From positions 372,001-436,000 of the forward strand of contig CAXBNN010000001.1 in NCBI GenBank assembly GCA_963977135.1: a DNA stretch of 64,000 nt, given 5' to 3'. Each line of letters starts with the position of its first letter. Position 1 is the first letter of the stretch. The position numbers and the translations under genes were made by a program. Positions 52,722-62,160 of this stretch are shown piece by piece. This DNA comes from UBA2040 sp963977135. GTDB lineage: Bacteria > Bacteroidota > Bacteroidia > Flavobacteriales_D > Crocinitomicaceae. The notes below the pieces were generated by a model. The model saw only the letters and a program-made list of their open reading frames with translations, was not told the DNA's origin and ran no database searches.

Positions 52722-54076
52722 GGTTTAAAAGGTTCGAGCCAAGCTCTGTGTTGGAGATTGTATTCTTTTTTCGACAAATCAATGCTTTTGTCTATCATTT
52801 TTTGAGAAGGCCTTCCGTTCAGTGCGACATAAACATCGGCATGTATACTTGGGTTTTGAATTCTGTATTTTTTCTCACCGAATTTCATTGTAGTGTCCTG
52901 AAATTCAAACTTTAAAAAATGTGCAAATTGAAGAATCATGTCAGGCTGTGTTGACATTTGTTCCTCTTGACGTTTGGTTAAATACTTGTTATTATCAATT
53001 TCAATATCTCCATTGGTCTTTTTGTCGTGGATATAGAAAGTCGCCAAACCTTCCTTGTGCATGAGCATTACGCGCCACGAAAAGCGGAAACCTTCTTCAT
53101 TCCAAAATAAATCTCCGGGATAAGCTAAATGACGCATTGGGATTATTATCTGAATGAAAATGAATAGGATGGAAGCAAAATAAAGATTTTTATTCGGACG
53201 AAGATTAGCAATTGAATCTGTTTCTGATGACTTGATTTTGAACCAACTTTCCAATCGAGTTACTATTTTTTCATGAAATTCAGAAGAAAAGAAAATGAGT
53301 GTCAAGCAAATCATCACATACGGGAAAACGCCAATAGGAAAGAGCCAGCCTGTCATTAAATGAAAAGCAATTACGAAGAAATAGGCATAAGGTCTGGTTC
53401 GCTTGTTCAGCAAAAAGAAAACGATGAACAAATCGTAAACACAACCAAACCAAGAAAAAGCAAAAGCTGTCCATTTCTGACTAAAAATAGTTCCAAGAAC
53501 AGGCATGTCACGATGCGATTGAAGCCAAGTAAACAAAGGTTCCGCAGAGAATAACCAATCAGAATTTAATTTGGCTATGCCGGCAAAAACATAAACACAA
53601 GCCAATTGAAACTGAAGAATTTTCACATAATAAGAAGGAATGATTTCTCTAATTTTAATTCGTTTAAAATGAACATCAAGTGAAAATCGAGCATTTGCTG
53701 GAAGCCAAATAAGTATGAAGGCGACAAGACTAAAAAAGTAATAGTGATTTAGATAATTGGTTTTGTCGAGCAATTCGATATAAGTAAACGCCACGAAAAA
53801 TACAGTTGCAGAAGTCTTGTAAAACCAGCCAAGTAGAATTCCTAAAGCACCTATAAGCATTAAAATGAATGGCAAATACATCCAGTTTCCTTCGAGTGGT
53901 TTTACCCATTCAAAACCGTAAAAACCGAAGTAAAGCTTAGGTTGAATGTATAATTCAGATACCCAACCTTTGAGTAGAAAACGTAAAGTCCCGAAAAAAG
54001 CCAAAACCCCGAATAGTAGTCGAAAGATAACTAACGGGGCAATGGAAATTTTATCCGAAATTTTGTAAAATGACAT
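52718..54076 (-). CDS. HTTM domain membrane protein
   Basis: A 452-residue polytopic protein with the HTTM (vitamin K-dependent gamma-carboxylase-like) domain. It shows about ten hydrophobic helices and the conserved LLDKTNYLNHYYFFSLVAFI segment (~residues 104-123), FQLACVYVFAGIAKLNSDWL and a C-terminal soluble extension. HTTM proteins are often next to TonB receptors and imelysins in Bacteroidota; the reaction is unknown. The ATG overlaps the imelysin stop by one base, and its stop overlaps the receptor's ATG by four. Confidence 0.82.
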   Translation of the reverse strand: MSFYKISDKISIAPLVIFRLLFGVLAFFGTLRFLLKGWVSELYIQPKLYFGFYGFEWVKPLEGNWMYLPFILMLIGALGILLGWFYKTSATVFFVAFTYIELLDKTNYLNHYYFFSLVAFILIWLPANARFSLDVHFKRIKIREIIPSYYVKILQFQLACVYVFAGIAKLNSDWLFSAEPLFTWLQSHRDMPVLGTIFSQKWTAFAFSWFGCVYDLFIVFFLLNKRTRPYAYFFVIAFHLMTGWLFPIGVFPYVMICLTLIFFSSEFHEKIVTRLESWFKIKSSETDSIANLRPNKNLYFASILFIFIQIIIPMRHLAYPGDLFWNEEGFRFSWRVMLMHKEGLATFYIHDKKTNGDIEIDNNKYLTKRQEEQMSTQPDMILQFAHFLKFEFQDTTMKFGEKKYRIQNPSIHADVYVALNGRPSQKMIDKSIDLSKKEYNLQHRAWLEPFKP

Positions 54077-55149
54077 TAATCTCCGTCGTTATCTTGATAG
54101 GTGATTAATACGCCAAAGGCAGAAGTCATGTCTGTTTTGATGTGTACGACCAAGTTTTGCATTTTGGTATACAATGCATCTAATTGCGCTGGGCTGTTTT
54201 GAATTTCAATAATTAAATCATCGTTCAAATTGTTTAAATCAGCAATTATTCCATCAAATCCATTGTTGATATTCGTTACGATGGTTGATTTCTCTAAAGC
54301 ATTTAAATAATCATCAAAACCTAGATTTTCAACACCATTATTTCCTTTTCCTCGAAATAAATCACGGAGGGCTAGTACGTTTTCTTTCAATATTTTCAGT
54401 GAAATTTTCGCGTAAGGCGATTCCACATATTCAATTTGGGCTATCCCAAGACTTTGCTTACCAATTGGAATACCGAGTTTAGCGTTTTTTGCCAATTCAT
54501 ATTCTTTGTTGAATTCATTGATCAAAAACGAAAATCCACTCGTGGATTCTGTTCCAGTGGATGTTCCAAATGATGCAGCGTAACCAATATTCCAGGAAGA
54601 ATAAACCGAATTCACTTCTCCCGACATTTTAGCTAAAATATCATCAACATATGTTTGCATTTGAGCATTGCCGATCAGTTGATTTTTAGCGTTATTTCTA
54701 AAGAAAATAAATTCTAAAGCAGGAAAACCAATCGCATCTACGTTTGTGGATAAAGCCAGATTAGTCCCAGAAGAAGTGGAGTTGCTAATAATCTTAGCGG
54801 TATCTGTTGGGAAAGTTCCTAAAGCTGCTCTTAAACCAACAGTTGCCGAAGGTCCGAATTCATAAATCTTAACTCTGTGAAACTTTAAAACTGCAGATTC
54901 CCATTTGGATTGAACTTCCAAAAGCGAAACATCATCTTGATTTGTTTTAAACTGATTCCAACTTGAATTTAACTCATTCACGGAATTCTTGAGGTTTAAA
55001 AGCCCTGGCAAAACGATTTTATTTGCTGTATGAACGAGCATTTCGCCTTTTTTGAAATTGACCGCTTCTTCTTCATTCGTTTTCTTCTTTTTACAAGAAA
55101 AACCGAAAAGCAAAAGAGTAAGAAGGATTAATAATGAAAGAATTTTCAT
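54076..55149 (-). CDS. Imelysin-family (peptidase M75-like) lipoprotein
   Basis: A 357-residue lipoprotein (lipobox FSC, Cys at ~19 from MKILSLLILL). It has the imelysin pattern QSKWESAVLKFHRVKIYEFG, IGFPALEFIFF and a C-terminal helical repeat. The GxHxxE signature, a putative metal/catalytic motif in active family members, reads GFPALE, so the His is Pro. Imelysins take part in iron uptake. I chose the ATG at 55149, 10 nt after the DUF4856 stop; the longer in-frame version (start 55194) would overlap that gene and spoil the signal peptide. Confidence 0.8.
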   Translation of the reverse strand: MKILSLLILLTLLLFGFSCKKKKTNEEEAVNFKKGEMLVHTANKIVLPGLLNLKNSVNELNSSWNQFKTNQDDVSLLEVQSKWESAVLKFHRVKIYEFGPSATVGLRAALGTFPTDTAKIISNSTSSGTNLALSTNVDAIGFPALEFIFFRNNAKNQLIGNAQMQTYVDDILAKMSGEVNSVYSSWNIGYAASFGTSTGTESTSGFSFLINEFNKEYELAKNAKLGIPIGKQSLGIAQIEYVESPYAKISLKILKENVLALRDLFRGKGNNGVENLGFDDYLNALEKSTIVTNINNGFDGIIADLNNLNDDLIIEIQNSPAQLDALYTKMQNLVVHIKTDMTSAFGVLITYQDNDGD

Positions 55150-55159
55150 GATGATTAGT

Positions 55160-56293
55160 TTAATATTTCGCTGTAATTGCAGCCTTAATTGCATTCAAGT
55201 CCGTTAATGTCAAATTCCAAAGGTTATCTCCAAATAAGCTCATTAAAGCTGTATGTTCAACATTTGACATTTTTCTAGTTTCCAAAGGGGCGTATCTTAG
55301 ATTCCAAGAGAAAGCATATGCCTCTGAAAGAATATGTAAATATTTTGCTTGGTCATTTCCAAAATAAGAAATCGCACTGTTCAAATAACTTATAGCTTGA
55401 TTTGCAGATATTGCTTCCCAAGTATTTCGAATTGTCGAAATCGCAGCGTCACGGTTAGTGTAATCGTTATTTACAATTGCTGCGCGACCTTTCAAAAAGT
55501 TGTCCATCATTTTCGCGTTTGAACCAAGTGTCGCATTCTGTTTGTTGCAATATTCAGCCCAGAAATCTGTTCCTAATGTAGTTGGGAAATCGGTTGGAAC
55601 AGCGAAGTATCCAAACGCTTCATCCCAATGATGTGCCATTACTGTGTAGTATTTTCCGTTTGCTGGGTCAACAGCAACCGTGTTATCCACATTCATTTTA
55701 GTCGAACCAAAATATTCGTTCAAAGCTTGATGCATAAAAACGGCACCCATAATACCTTTTTCAATTAATTCATCGTAGTCAAAACCGTTTGCGCTGAACA
55801 GATATTCCGAAGTTCCTGATGTTAATGTTCCAGCTTGTCCAGCACTTGCATTTTGCGCAAAACTCTGACTAGCAATTGCTACAGAATCCAAATAACTTTC
55901 AATTAATGTTTGATCTAATGAAAAACATTTGTCCTTTAGTTGCTTGGTACTTGTAAAAGAAAATGGATTGTTTGTGTTCGAAAACATGTCTTTCAAGATC
56001 TGGACATTCAAAACACCTGTTTCGCCAGACTCAATATATGTAGCCATTTCTCTCATTTGATTCAATCGGTCTGTTTGCCCAGAATAATCTACTGTTGAAT
56101 TTCCAGCGGCATCAACAAAGTTATATGTTGATGGAATGGAATATGAGGTTTGTACATTTTCATAGACACAAGAACCGTTGTCTTTTTGGGCCTTTTTATC
56201 AAAATTTACAGCCAATTCGTCTGTGCAACCTTTTTTCTTGCAGGAAACTACCGTTAATGCCAGTATTAAAGTAGGAATAAGTATTTTTTTCAT
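55160..56293 (-). CDS. DUF4856 family lipoprotein
   Basis: A 377-residue lipoprotein (lipobox VSC, Cys at 18), with CTDELAVNFDKKAQKDNGSC near the N-terminus, HHWDEAFGYFAVPTDFPTT (about residues 220-240) and a C-terminal helical core (YLHILSEAYAFSWNLRYAPL). DUF4856 is a helical family that often pairs with imelysins and may share its fold. It is the first gene of the operon and has a good promoter, TTG-N20-TATTTTTG, with a candidate operator overlapping it. Confidence 0.8.
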   Translation of the reverse strand: MKKILIPTLILALTVVSCKKKGCTDELAVNFDKKAQKDNGSCVYENVQTSYSIPSTYNFVDAAGNSTVDYSGQTDRLNQMREMATYIESGETGVLNVQILKDMFSNTNNPFSFTSTKQLKDKCFSLDQTLIESYLDSVAIASQSFAQNASAGQAGTLTSGTSEYLFSANGFDYDELIEKGIMGAVFMHQALNEYFGSTKMNVDNTVAVDPANGKYYTVMAHHWDEAFGYFAVPTDFPTTLGTDFWAEYCNKQNATLGSNAKMMDNFLKGRAAIVNNDYTNRDAAISTIRNTWEAISANQAISYLNSAISYFGNDQAKYLHILSEAYAFSWNLRYAPLETRKMSNVEHTALMSLFGDNLWNLTLTDLNAIKAAITAKY

Positions 56294-56335
56294 TTTCTAT
56301 AATTACCTTATTTATATCAATTCTAAATTACAGAA

Positions 56336-56366
56336 CAAAAATACTACCAACGTGTTCCGCTGACAA
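56336..56366 (-). promoter_or_regulatory. Promoter TTG-N20-TATTTTTG for the DUF4856-imelysin-HTTM-TonB operon
   Basis: On the minus strand TTG (56366-56364), spacer of 20 nt, TATTTTTG (56343-56336). The ATG lies 42 nt past the box. Confidence 0.5.
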
Positions 56367-56384
56367 TACCTTTTTTGTGGTATT
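56365..56384. promoter_or_regulatory. Candidate operator: inverted repeat AATACC-N8-GGTATT
   Basis: A perfect 6-bp inverted repeat next to and partly over the TTG of the operon promoter, between divergent genes. The regulator is unknown; it could control either side. Short, so chance is not excluded. Confidence 0.35.
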
Positions 56385-56421
56385 TGGTCAAAAATCTTTT
56401 CAAGATGCTTAACTTTCCGAT

Positions 56422-57240
56422 GTGAAAAATCAAGTACTTATTAGTGAAAGCGGCGGTTCCAAGACAGATTGGGCATTGGTTCGTGAAGGAGAAATTATTT
56501 TTCAATTTTCTTCAGAATCATTTCATCCAAAAAACTGGAATACTTCCTTATTTAATGATTTGCTTTACGATTTCATTGAGAAGCAACTCGATTTTCAAAA
56601 CACAAAACTGATCTTTTTTGGTGCAGGTTGCAACAATTTAGAAAAGGCTGATGAACTCAAAAAGAATTTTAAATTGTTTGGTTTTCAGGAAGTTGAAATA
56701 TCTGGAGATTTACAAGCAGCTTGTTTAGCAACTTTAAATAAATCAGCTGGTTTCGTTGCAATTTTAGGTTCTGGCTCAGTTTTAATCGAATATAAAAATC
56801 AAACAGTTACCAATTATTTTGGTGGTTTAGGACGGGAATTAGGCGATGAAGGAGCTGGATATTATTTCGGTAAATTGGTATTGATGGATTATACCAACAA
56901 TAAACTCGAGCCAATACAAAAGTCAATTTTGAAATCAGTTCTGTCTATTCAAGAAATAGCTTCGCTTGGGCGCAATGAACTTGAAGATGAGCTTTGTTTA
57001 GATTTATCCAAACGCTTAGGGAATAATCTTTTCGAATTTCAAAACTACCATAGAAAGAATATTGATTTATTCTATTCCAAATATGTTCAACCAAATGTTG
57101 TAAAAGGAACGACAATTCAGCTTGTTGGGAGTTATGCCTTTTATCATCAAGAAATAATAAAATCGTATTTTCGGGCAAAAGGCTATAAAATTGGTAATAT
57201 AATTGCCCGGCCAATAGATAAAATAATAGAATTGTACTAA
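56422..57240 (+). CDS. BadF/BadG/BcrA/BcrD ATPase-family protein, GlcNAc-kinase-like
   Basis: A 272-residue protein of the ASKHA sugar-kinase type. It has ISESGGSKTDWALV (phosphate-1-like loop), FFGAGCNN, ILGSGSVLIEY and GLGRELGDEGAGYYFGKLVL, typical of N-acetylglucosamine kinases of the BadF group. The start is GTG at 56422 (start MKNQVL); the ATG two bases before is in another frame. TAACTTTC (56410-56417), one mismatch to the promoter box, lies 4 nt upstream. It precedes the GH20 gene by 19 nt, supporting a role in amino-sugar recycling. Confidence 0.8.
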   Translation: MKNQVLISESGGSKTDWALVREGEIIFQFSSESFHPKNWNTSLFNDLLYDFIEKQLDFQNTKLIFFGAGCNNLEKADELKKNFKLFGFQEVEISGDLQAACLATLNKSAGFVAILGSGSVLIEYKNQTVTNYFGGLGRELGDEGAGYYFGKLVLMDYTNNKLEPIQKSILKSVLSIQEIASLGRNELEDELCLDLSKRLGNNLFEFQNYHRKNIDLFYSKYVQPNVVKGTTIQLVGSYAFYHQEIIKSYFRAKGYKIGNIIARPIDKIIELY

Positions 57241-57259
57241 AAAGAACAGAATACTGCGT

Positions 57260-59488
57260 ATGAGAATGTTTACCATCCTTTTGGTGTTATTATTGAATTT
57301 GTCTTTCGCAAAAGCGCAGCTTTGCCCAATAATTCCGCATCCTGCAACTTATGTTACTTCTGGTGGGGCCATGGTTTTGGAGGAAATATTACCCGTGAAT
57401 TCCAAGAATCTCCCAACTTTTGGAGAGGATATTTTAAAATGGTATATCACACATGAACTAGGAATAAATACGATGTTTGTGAAGGACGGTGGAATTATTT
57501 TCTTCAAACGATTGTCAAATGTTCCTCAAGACTCGTATTCTATTGATGTAAAAGAAAAAATCATAATTTCATATTCTTCTGAAGCAAGCTGTTTTTATGC
57601 GCTGCAGTCACTAAAACAATTGATTCAAAAGACAAATGGAATAAGTGAAATTCCGTATTGTTTTATTTCAGATGAACCCAGATTCTCTTGGCGTGGAATG
57701 CATTTGGATGTTAGTCGCCATTTCTTTACTGTTGAAGAAGTAAAGAAGTATTTGGATTGGATGGCGCGGTACAAATTTAATACCTTTCACTGGCATTTAA
57801 CTGATGATCAAGGTTGGCGTATAGAAATAAAAGCCTTTCCAAAATTGACAGAAATTGGATCTGTTCGTGTTCAAACAAGAGTTGGACATGCATCAAGCAA
57901 TCCTGAAAAATACGATGGAATCCCTGAAAAAGGTTTCTACACCCAAGAGGATATAAAGGAAATCGTAAAATATGCCAGTAAGCTGTTTATTACCGTTGTT
58001 CCAGAAATAGAAATGCCAGGACATGCTAGAGCAGCACTTGCCGCTTATCCAGAATTTTCTTGTGAGGGAAAAGCAAAACCAGTTGCTGAAACATGGGGTG
58101 TTTTTGATGAGATATTTTGCTCCAAAGACACAACAATTAAATTCTTACAAGCAGTACTTTCGGAAGTCGTTCCTCTTTTTCCAGGTAAATACATTCATAT
58201 AGGTGGAGATGAAGCTCCAAAAACAAATTGGAAAGCTTGTTCTGCTTGTCAAGCACAAATGCGAAAAAAGGGACTTAAGAATGAGGATGAATTGCAGTCT
58301 TATTTTATTCGTCAAATGGATGCTTATTTAACGAGTAAGGGAAAAACATTGATTGGATGGGATGAAATCTTAGAAGGTGGACTTTCTGAAAATGCTGCGG
58401 TAATGTCGTGGCGCGGAACAACTGGAGGAATAGAAGCTGCAGAGCAACATCATTATGTGGTGATGACACCAGGTTCTCATTGTTATTTTGATCATTACCA
58501 GAGCGACAGAAAATCTGAACCGTTAGCCATAGGAGGATTTACTTCTTTGGAAAAAGTTTACTCGTTCAACCCAATTCCAGAAAACTTAAAACCAGAATTG
58601 AATCATTTCATTCTTGGTGCTCAAGCGAACGTATGGACGGAATATATTGCTGATTGGAAACAAGTTGAATACATGATTTTTCCGCGGATGATAGCACTTT
58701 CAGAAGTTTTGTGGACTTCAGGAGAAAAAGATTATACAACATTTTTGGAAAGACTTGAGAAGTTTGAATTACCTTATTTAAATTCTAAAAACGTCAATTA
58801 TTCTAAAGCTATATTTTATTTGGAATCTCAAGCTACTTCTCAACAGGGAGGAATTGAAATCGAATTTGACGCCATTGAAGAAAAATCAGTAATAGTTCTG
58901 GACTATGAAAAAGGGCCAAAAGTAATTCAAGAACCAAATGGAAAGCTGAAAATTCTAAAAACGAAACGACCAAACCTTCTTAAAATCACCGCCAAAACAA
59001 AGTCAAAAGGTGTAGCTGATACTTTAGGCTTAGAAATTTTGCAACATCGAACTTTGGGCCAACCGTGGAATATAGAAACACCCTTATCACAATTCTATCC
59101 TGGCAAAGGTGGGCTAACGCTGTCTGACGGAATTCTTGGTTCTAGACCGTGGAACGGCAAAGAATGGATTGGTTTCGATACTAAAGAAGTGAAAATGGGG
59201 ATAGAATTGGATGCGAAACAAAAAATTAATGGTGTTTGCCTCAGTTTTCTTTCCGCCGAATCATCTTGGATTCATTTACCGGAGTATGTTCTTTTAGAAT
59301 ATTCCAATAACGGCAAACGATGGAAGTCCAAAGAAGTCAAAATTGATTCAGAATTTAAACGGATCCTTCTAAAGAAAAAAGCGAAATACCTTCGTTTAAC
59401 CATTGTCAATAAAGTGGAAATAGAATCAGGAATGTCTGGCAGCGGGCATGCACCTTGGCTGTTTATGGATGAAATTTGGATGGACTAA
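57260..59488 (+). CDS. Beta-N-acetylhexosaminidase (GH20) exported
   Basis: A 742-residue enzyme releasing terminal N-acetylhexosamines. It has a signal peptide (RMFTILLVLLLNLSFAKAQ), a GH20b N-domain, and a catalytic barrel with WRGMHLDVSRHFFTVEEV, WHLTDDQGWRIEIKAFPKLT, and the catalytic Asp-Glu pair in HIGGDEAPKTNW (~residue 318). The C-terminal ~160 residues look like an F5/8-type carbohydrate-binding domain (FKRILLKKKAKYLRLTI). ATGs at 57260 and 57266 are both possible. It follows the kinase-like gene and so completes a GlcNAc-salvage pair. Confidence 0.9.
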   Translation: MRMFTILLVLLLNLSFAKAQLCPIIPHPATYVTSGGAMVLEEILPVNSKNLPTFGEDILKWYITHELGINTMFVKDGGIIFFKRLSNVPQDSYSIDVKEKIIISYSSEASCFYALQSLKQLIQKTNGISEIPYCFISDEPRFSWRGMHLDVSRHFFTVEEVKKYLDWMARYKFNTFHWHLTDDQGWRIEIKAFPKLTEIGSVRVQTRVGHASSNPEKYDGIPEKGFYTQEDIKEIVKYASKLFITVVPEIEMPGHARAALAAYPEFSCEGKAKPVAETWGVFDEIFCSKDTTIKFLQAVLSEVVPLFPGKYIHIGGDEAPKTNWKACSACQAQMRKKGLKNEDELQSYFIRQMDAYLTSKGKTLIGWDEILEGGLSENAAVMSWRGTTGGIEAAEQHHYVVMTPGSHCYFDHYQSDRKSEPLAIGGFTSLEKVYSFNPIPENLKPELNHFILGAQANVWTEYIADWKQVEYMIFPRMIALSEVLWTSGEKDYTTFLERLEKFELPYLNSKNVNYSKAIFYLESQATSQQGGIEIEFDAIEEKSVIVLDYEKGPKVIQEPNGKLKILKTKRPNLLKITAKTKSKGVADTLGLEILQHRTLGQPWNIETPLSQFYPGKGGLTLSDGILGSRPWNGKEWIGFDTKEVKMGIELDAKQKINGVCLSFLSAESSWIHLPEYVLLEYSNNGKRWKSKEVKIDSEFKRILLKKKAKYLRLTIVNKVEIESGMSGSGHAPWLFMDEIWMD

Positions 59489-59513
59489 GTACATTTTCAT
59501 TATCTTGTGAACT

Positions 59514-59750
59514 ATGAAATCTATGACCTGCGAAGAATTAGGTGGAGCTTGCGGATTAGTATTCCGGGCTGAAACCTTTGAAGAAATTGCCGATATGAGC
59601 AAGAAACATGGAACTGAAATGTTTCATAAAAAAGATCGTGAACACATGGCAGCGATGCAAGATATGATGGAGAAATTGGAAACTCCTCAAGAAATGCAAG
59701 CTTGGTTTGAAAGTAAACGAGCAGAGTTTGATGATTTGCCAGAGGATTAA
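59514..59750 (+). CDS. Small DUF1059-like protein
   Basis: A 78-residue cytosolic protein beginning MKSMTCEELGGACGLVFRAE, with AETFEEIADMSKKHGTEMFH, the pattern of DUF1059-like small proteins (Cys pair in a helix-turn). Function unknown. It has the family's usual size, and lies 25 nt after the GH20 gene, though co-transcription is uncertain. Confidence 0.7.
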   Translation: MKSMTCEELGGACGLVFRAETFEEIADMSKKHGTEMFHKKDREHMAAMQDMMEKLETPQEMQAWFESKRAEFDDLPED

Positions 59751-59762
59751 TTAGGTAAAGAT

Positions 59763-61886
59763 TCAAATAATAACCTCTTCCTTCGCCAAATAAGCCATCG
59801 CTAAGCGTATCTTTCCATATTCAAGCTCTTCATTTAAATGCGTATGAATAGGTTTTAAGGCCATTTTCTCACCTGTTTCATCCATTGCTTTTTTAACGAT
59901 TTCAATTTCTTGCATGGTAACATATTTTCCAATATCGGTCCATTTGTTTTCAGCGTAAAGTTGAGCCAAGTGTGATTGAACTGTTGTTTGGCTTAGTTCT
60001 CGAGCCTTGCTAATTTCTTCAACGGATTTCCCTAAGCGAATTAATTCTAAGGTTTTGTCATAGGTACTTTCTTTCTGCTTTTTTGTCGGTTTACTTTGAT
60101 TTAGGAATGTTTTAATTAGCTCAATGAATTCCGGTCCATATTTCATTGCTTTGTGTGTTCCAACTCCGCTAACCAATTCAAACTCCTCTGTATTTCTCGG
60201 CGTTCTTTTGGACATGTCTTTCAAACTTGCATCTGAGAATACGATGTATGGCGGAACATTCTCTTCCACAGCAATCTTTTTTCGAAGCATTCGCAAACGA
60301 TCGAATAACATTTCGTTAAAGTCTAAATTAGATGGGGCAGGAGAAGAAACGGTTATGCTTTCTTTGACTTCAGAGTAAAAGGAAAGTTTCAATTCTTTTC
60401 TTCCAAACAAGATGTCTTCCCCAAAATTTGTGATTTTCAAGCACATTTTTTCGTGGTAAGCAATTTCGAAAACTCCTTGATTTTTCATGGCTGTCAAATA
60501 ATGCGACCATTCTTTCCAACTTTGTTTAGCTCCAATTCCGTAGGTCTTAACCGTGTTCAATTTTTGCTCGAAAATCTCAGCTGTTTTTGCGCCTCGCAAC
60601 AAATCGATTAATAACAAACTGGAAATCTGTTCGCCACAACGTTTCACACCGGAAAGTGCCATTTGTGCCAATTTCGTTCCATCGAAATATTTTGGTGGTT
60701 TGCTACACACATCGCAATTGCCACAATCTTCCTCTAAATTCTCAGAGAAATAGGAGAGAAGTATTCTTCGACGACAATGTTCAGCTTCAGCAAATTGCAA
60801 CATTCGGTTGAGTTTTTCCAACAAAACTTCTGATTGTTCGCTATCACGCGCAAAATCACTTAGAAGTTTTACATCGCGATAATTATAATATAATCTGGCT
60901 TCGGAAGGCAATCCATCACGTCCAGCACGCCCAATTTCTTGGTAGTATCCTTCTAAGTTTTTTGGTAAGTTGTTATGAATGACAAAGCGAACATTGCTTT
61001 TATCTATTCCCATTCCAAAAGCTATTGTGGCGCAAATTACCTGAGTTCTGTCGAACAAAAAGTCGTTTTGAACTTTCGCTCTTTCATCTGAAGGCAAACC
61101 AGCATGATAAAAAGCAGCATTTACTCCCGCTTTCATAAGAGAAAATGCCATGTCTTCCGTTTCTTTTCTGGAAAGACAATAAATAATTCCGGTTTCGTCT
61201 TTTCGAGCTTTAATAAATGAAACTATTTCCGCCATTTTCTTTGCCTTCGGCAAGTTTCCACGAACGGTTAACTTAATATTTTCACGATCGAAAGAACTTA
61301 AAAAAGTCTTGGCTTCTTTTAAACCCAAATGCTGAACTATATCACGTCTTGTATGCTTGTCTGCAGTTGCCGTAAGCGCAATGAATGGAACATCAGCAAA
61401 ACGCGTTCTAAGACGATTTAAATGCGTGTATTCGGGTCTGAAATCATGTCCCCACATGGAAACGCAATGCGCCTCGTCGATAGCAACCAACGAAATTGGC
61501 AATTCAGTAATCCATGTTTCCGAGTGACTGAACAAGGTTTCTGGCGCCGCATATATCAATTTAATTTTTCCAGCTAAGGCTTTGACCCGAATTTCGTCCT
61601 TTTCACTTTGCGTTTGAGTAGAATTTACAAAAACTGCCGAGATACCATTAGCTTCCAAGGCTTGAACTTGATCTTGCATCAATGAAATCAATGGGGAAAC
61701 GACCAAAGTTATTCCATCCATCACCAAAGCTGGAATTTGAAAACATATCGATTTCCCTCCTCCAGTTGGCATTAAAACTAAAGCATCATTTCCAGCAAGA
61801 ATGTGTTCTATTATTTCTTCCTGTTGTCCCCGAAATTCGCTGTAACCAAAGATTTCTTGTAGTAGGTTGATCGGTTTTTTGTTCAT
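59763..61886 (-). CDS. recQ: ATP-dependent DNA helicase RecQ
   Basis: A 707-residue 3'-5' helicase for recombination repair. Walker A MPTGGGKSICFQIPALV, the DEAH motif AIDEAHCVSMWGHDFRPEYT, GIIYCLSRKETEDM, and QEIGRAGRDGLPSEARL are visible. The RQC zinc knuckle has CRRRILLSYF..CGNCDVC, followed by winged helix, HRDC (LRKKIAVEENVPPYIVFSD) and a C-terminal HTH_40-type region (GKSVEEISKARELSQTTVQS). The ATG is at 61886, with TAACTTTA (one mismatch to the promoter box) 3 nt upstream. Confidence 0.95.
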   Translation of the reverse strand: MNKKPINLLQEIFGYSEFRGQQEEIIEHILAGNDALVLMPTGGGKSICFQIPALVMDGITLVVSPLISLMQDQVQALEANGISAVFVNSTQTQSEKDEIRVKALAGKIKLIYAAPETLFSHSETWITELPISLVAIDEAHCVSMWGHDFRPEYTHLNRLRTRFADVPFIALTATADKHTRRDIVQHLGLKEAKTFLSSFDRENIKLTVRGNLPKAKKMAEIVSFIKARKDETGIIYCLSRKETEDMAFSLMKAGVNAAFYHAGLPSDERAKVQNDFLFDRTQVICATIAFGMGIDKSNVRFVIHNNLPKNLEGYYQEIGRAGRDGLPSEARLYYNYRDVKLLSDFARDSEQSEVLLEKLNRMLQFAEAEHCRRRILLSYFSENLEEDCGNCDVCSKPPKYFDGTKLAQMALSGVKRCGEQISSLLLIDLLRGAKTAEIFEQKLNTVKTYGIGAKQSWKEWSHYLTAMKNQGVFEIAYHEKMCLKITNFGEDILFGRKELKLSFYSEVKESITVSSPAPSNLDFNEMLFDRLRMLRKKIAVEENVPPYIVFSDASLKDMSKRTPRNTEEFELVSGVGTHKAMKYGPEFIELIKTFLNQSKPTKKQKESTYDKTLELIRLGKSVEEISKARELSQTTVQSHLAQLYAENKWTDIGKYVTMQEIEIVKKAMDETGEKMALKPIHTHLNEELEYGKIRLAMAYLAKEEVII

Positions 61887-62097
61887 GATGTAAAGTTATG
61901 CTATTTTATATTTTAATTACCAGTATTGCTTTTAAACAAAGTATAATGCCAATATAGATTTTAACAAGCATTTATGCGTCGATTAAAATCATAATCGGTA
62001 TTAATTTTTACTTTAAGATAGTGAAAAAGTTGAATTGAAATACTTTTTTGACGAAAAAATAATCAAAATATTTTCGATAAATTAATCAGTTTATAAT

Positions 62098-62105
62098 TAT
62101 GTTTG
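62098..62105 (+). promoter_or_regulatory. Candidate promoter box TATGTTTG for cutC
   Basis: Exact TAnnTTTG match 55 nt before the ATG. Confidence 0.4.
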
Positions 62106-62160
62106 ACTAAGGTGATGGCAAACTAATTCCTATTTTTACATCTACATAATTTAAATAAGA

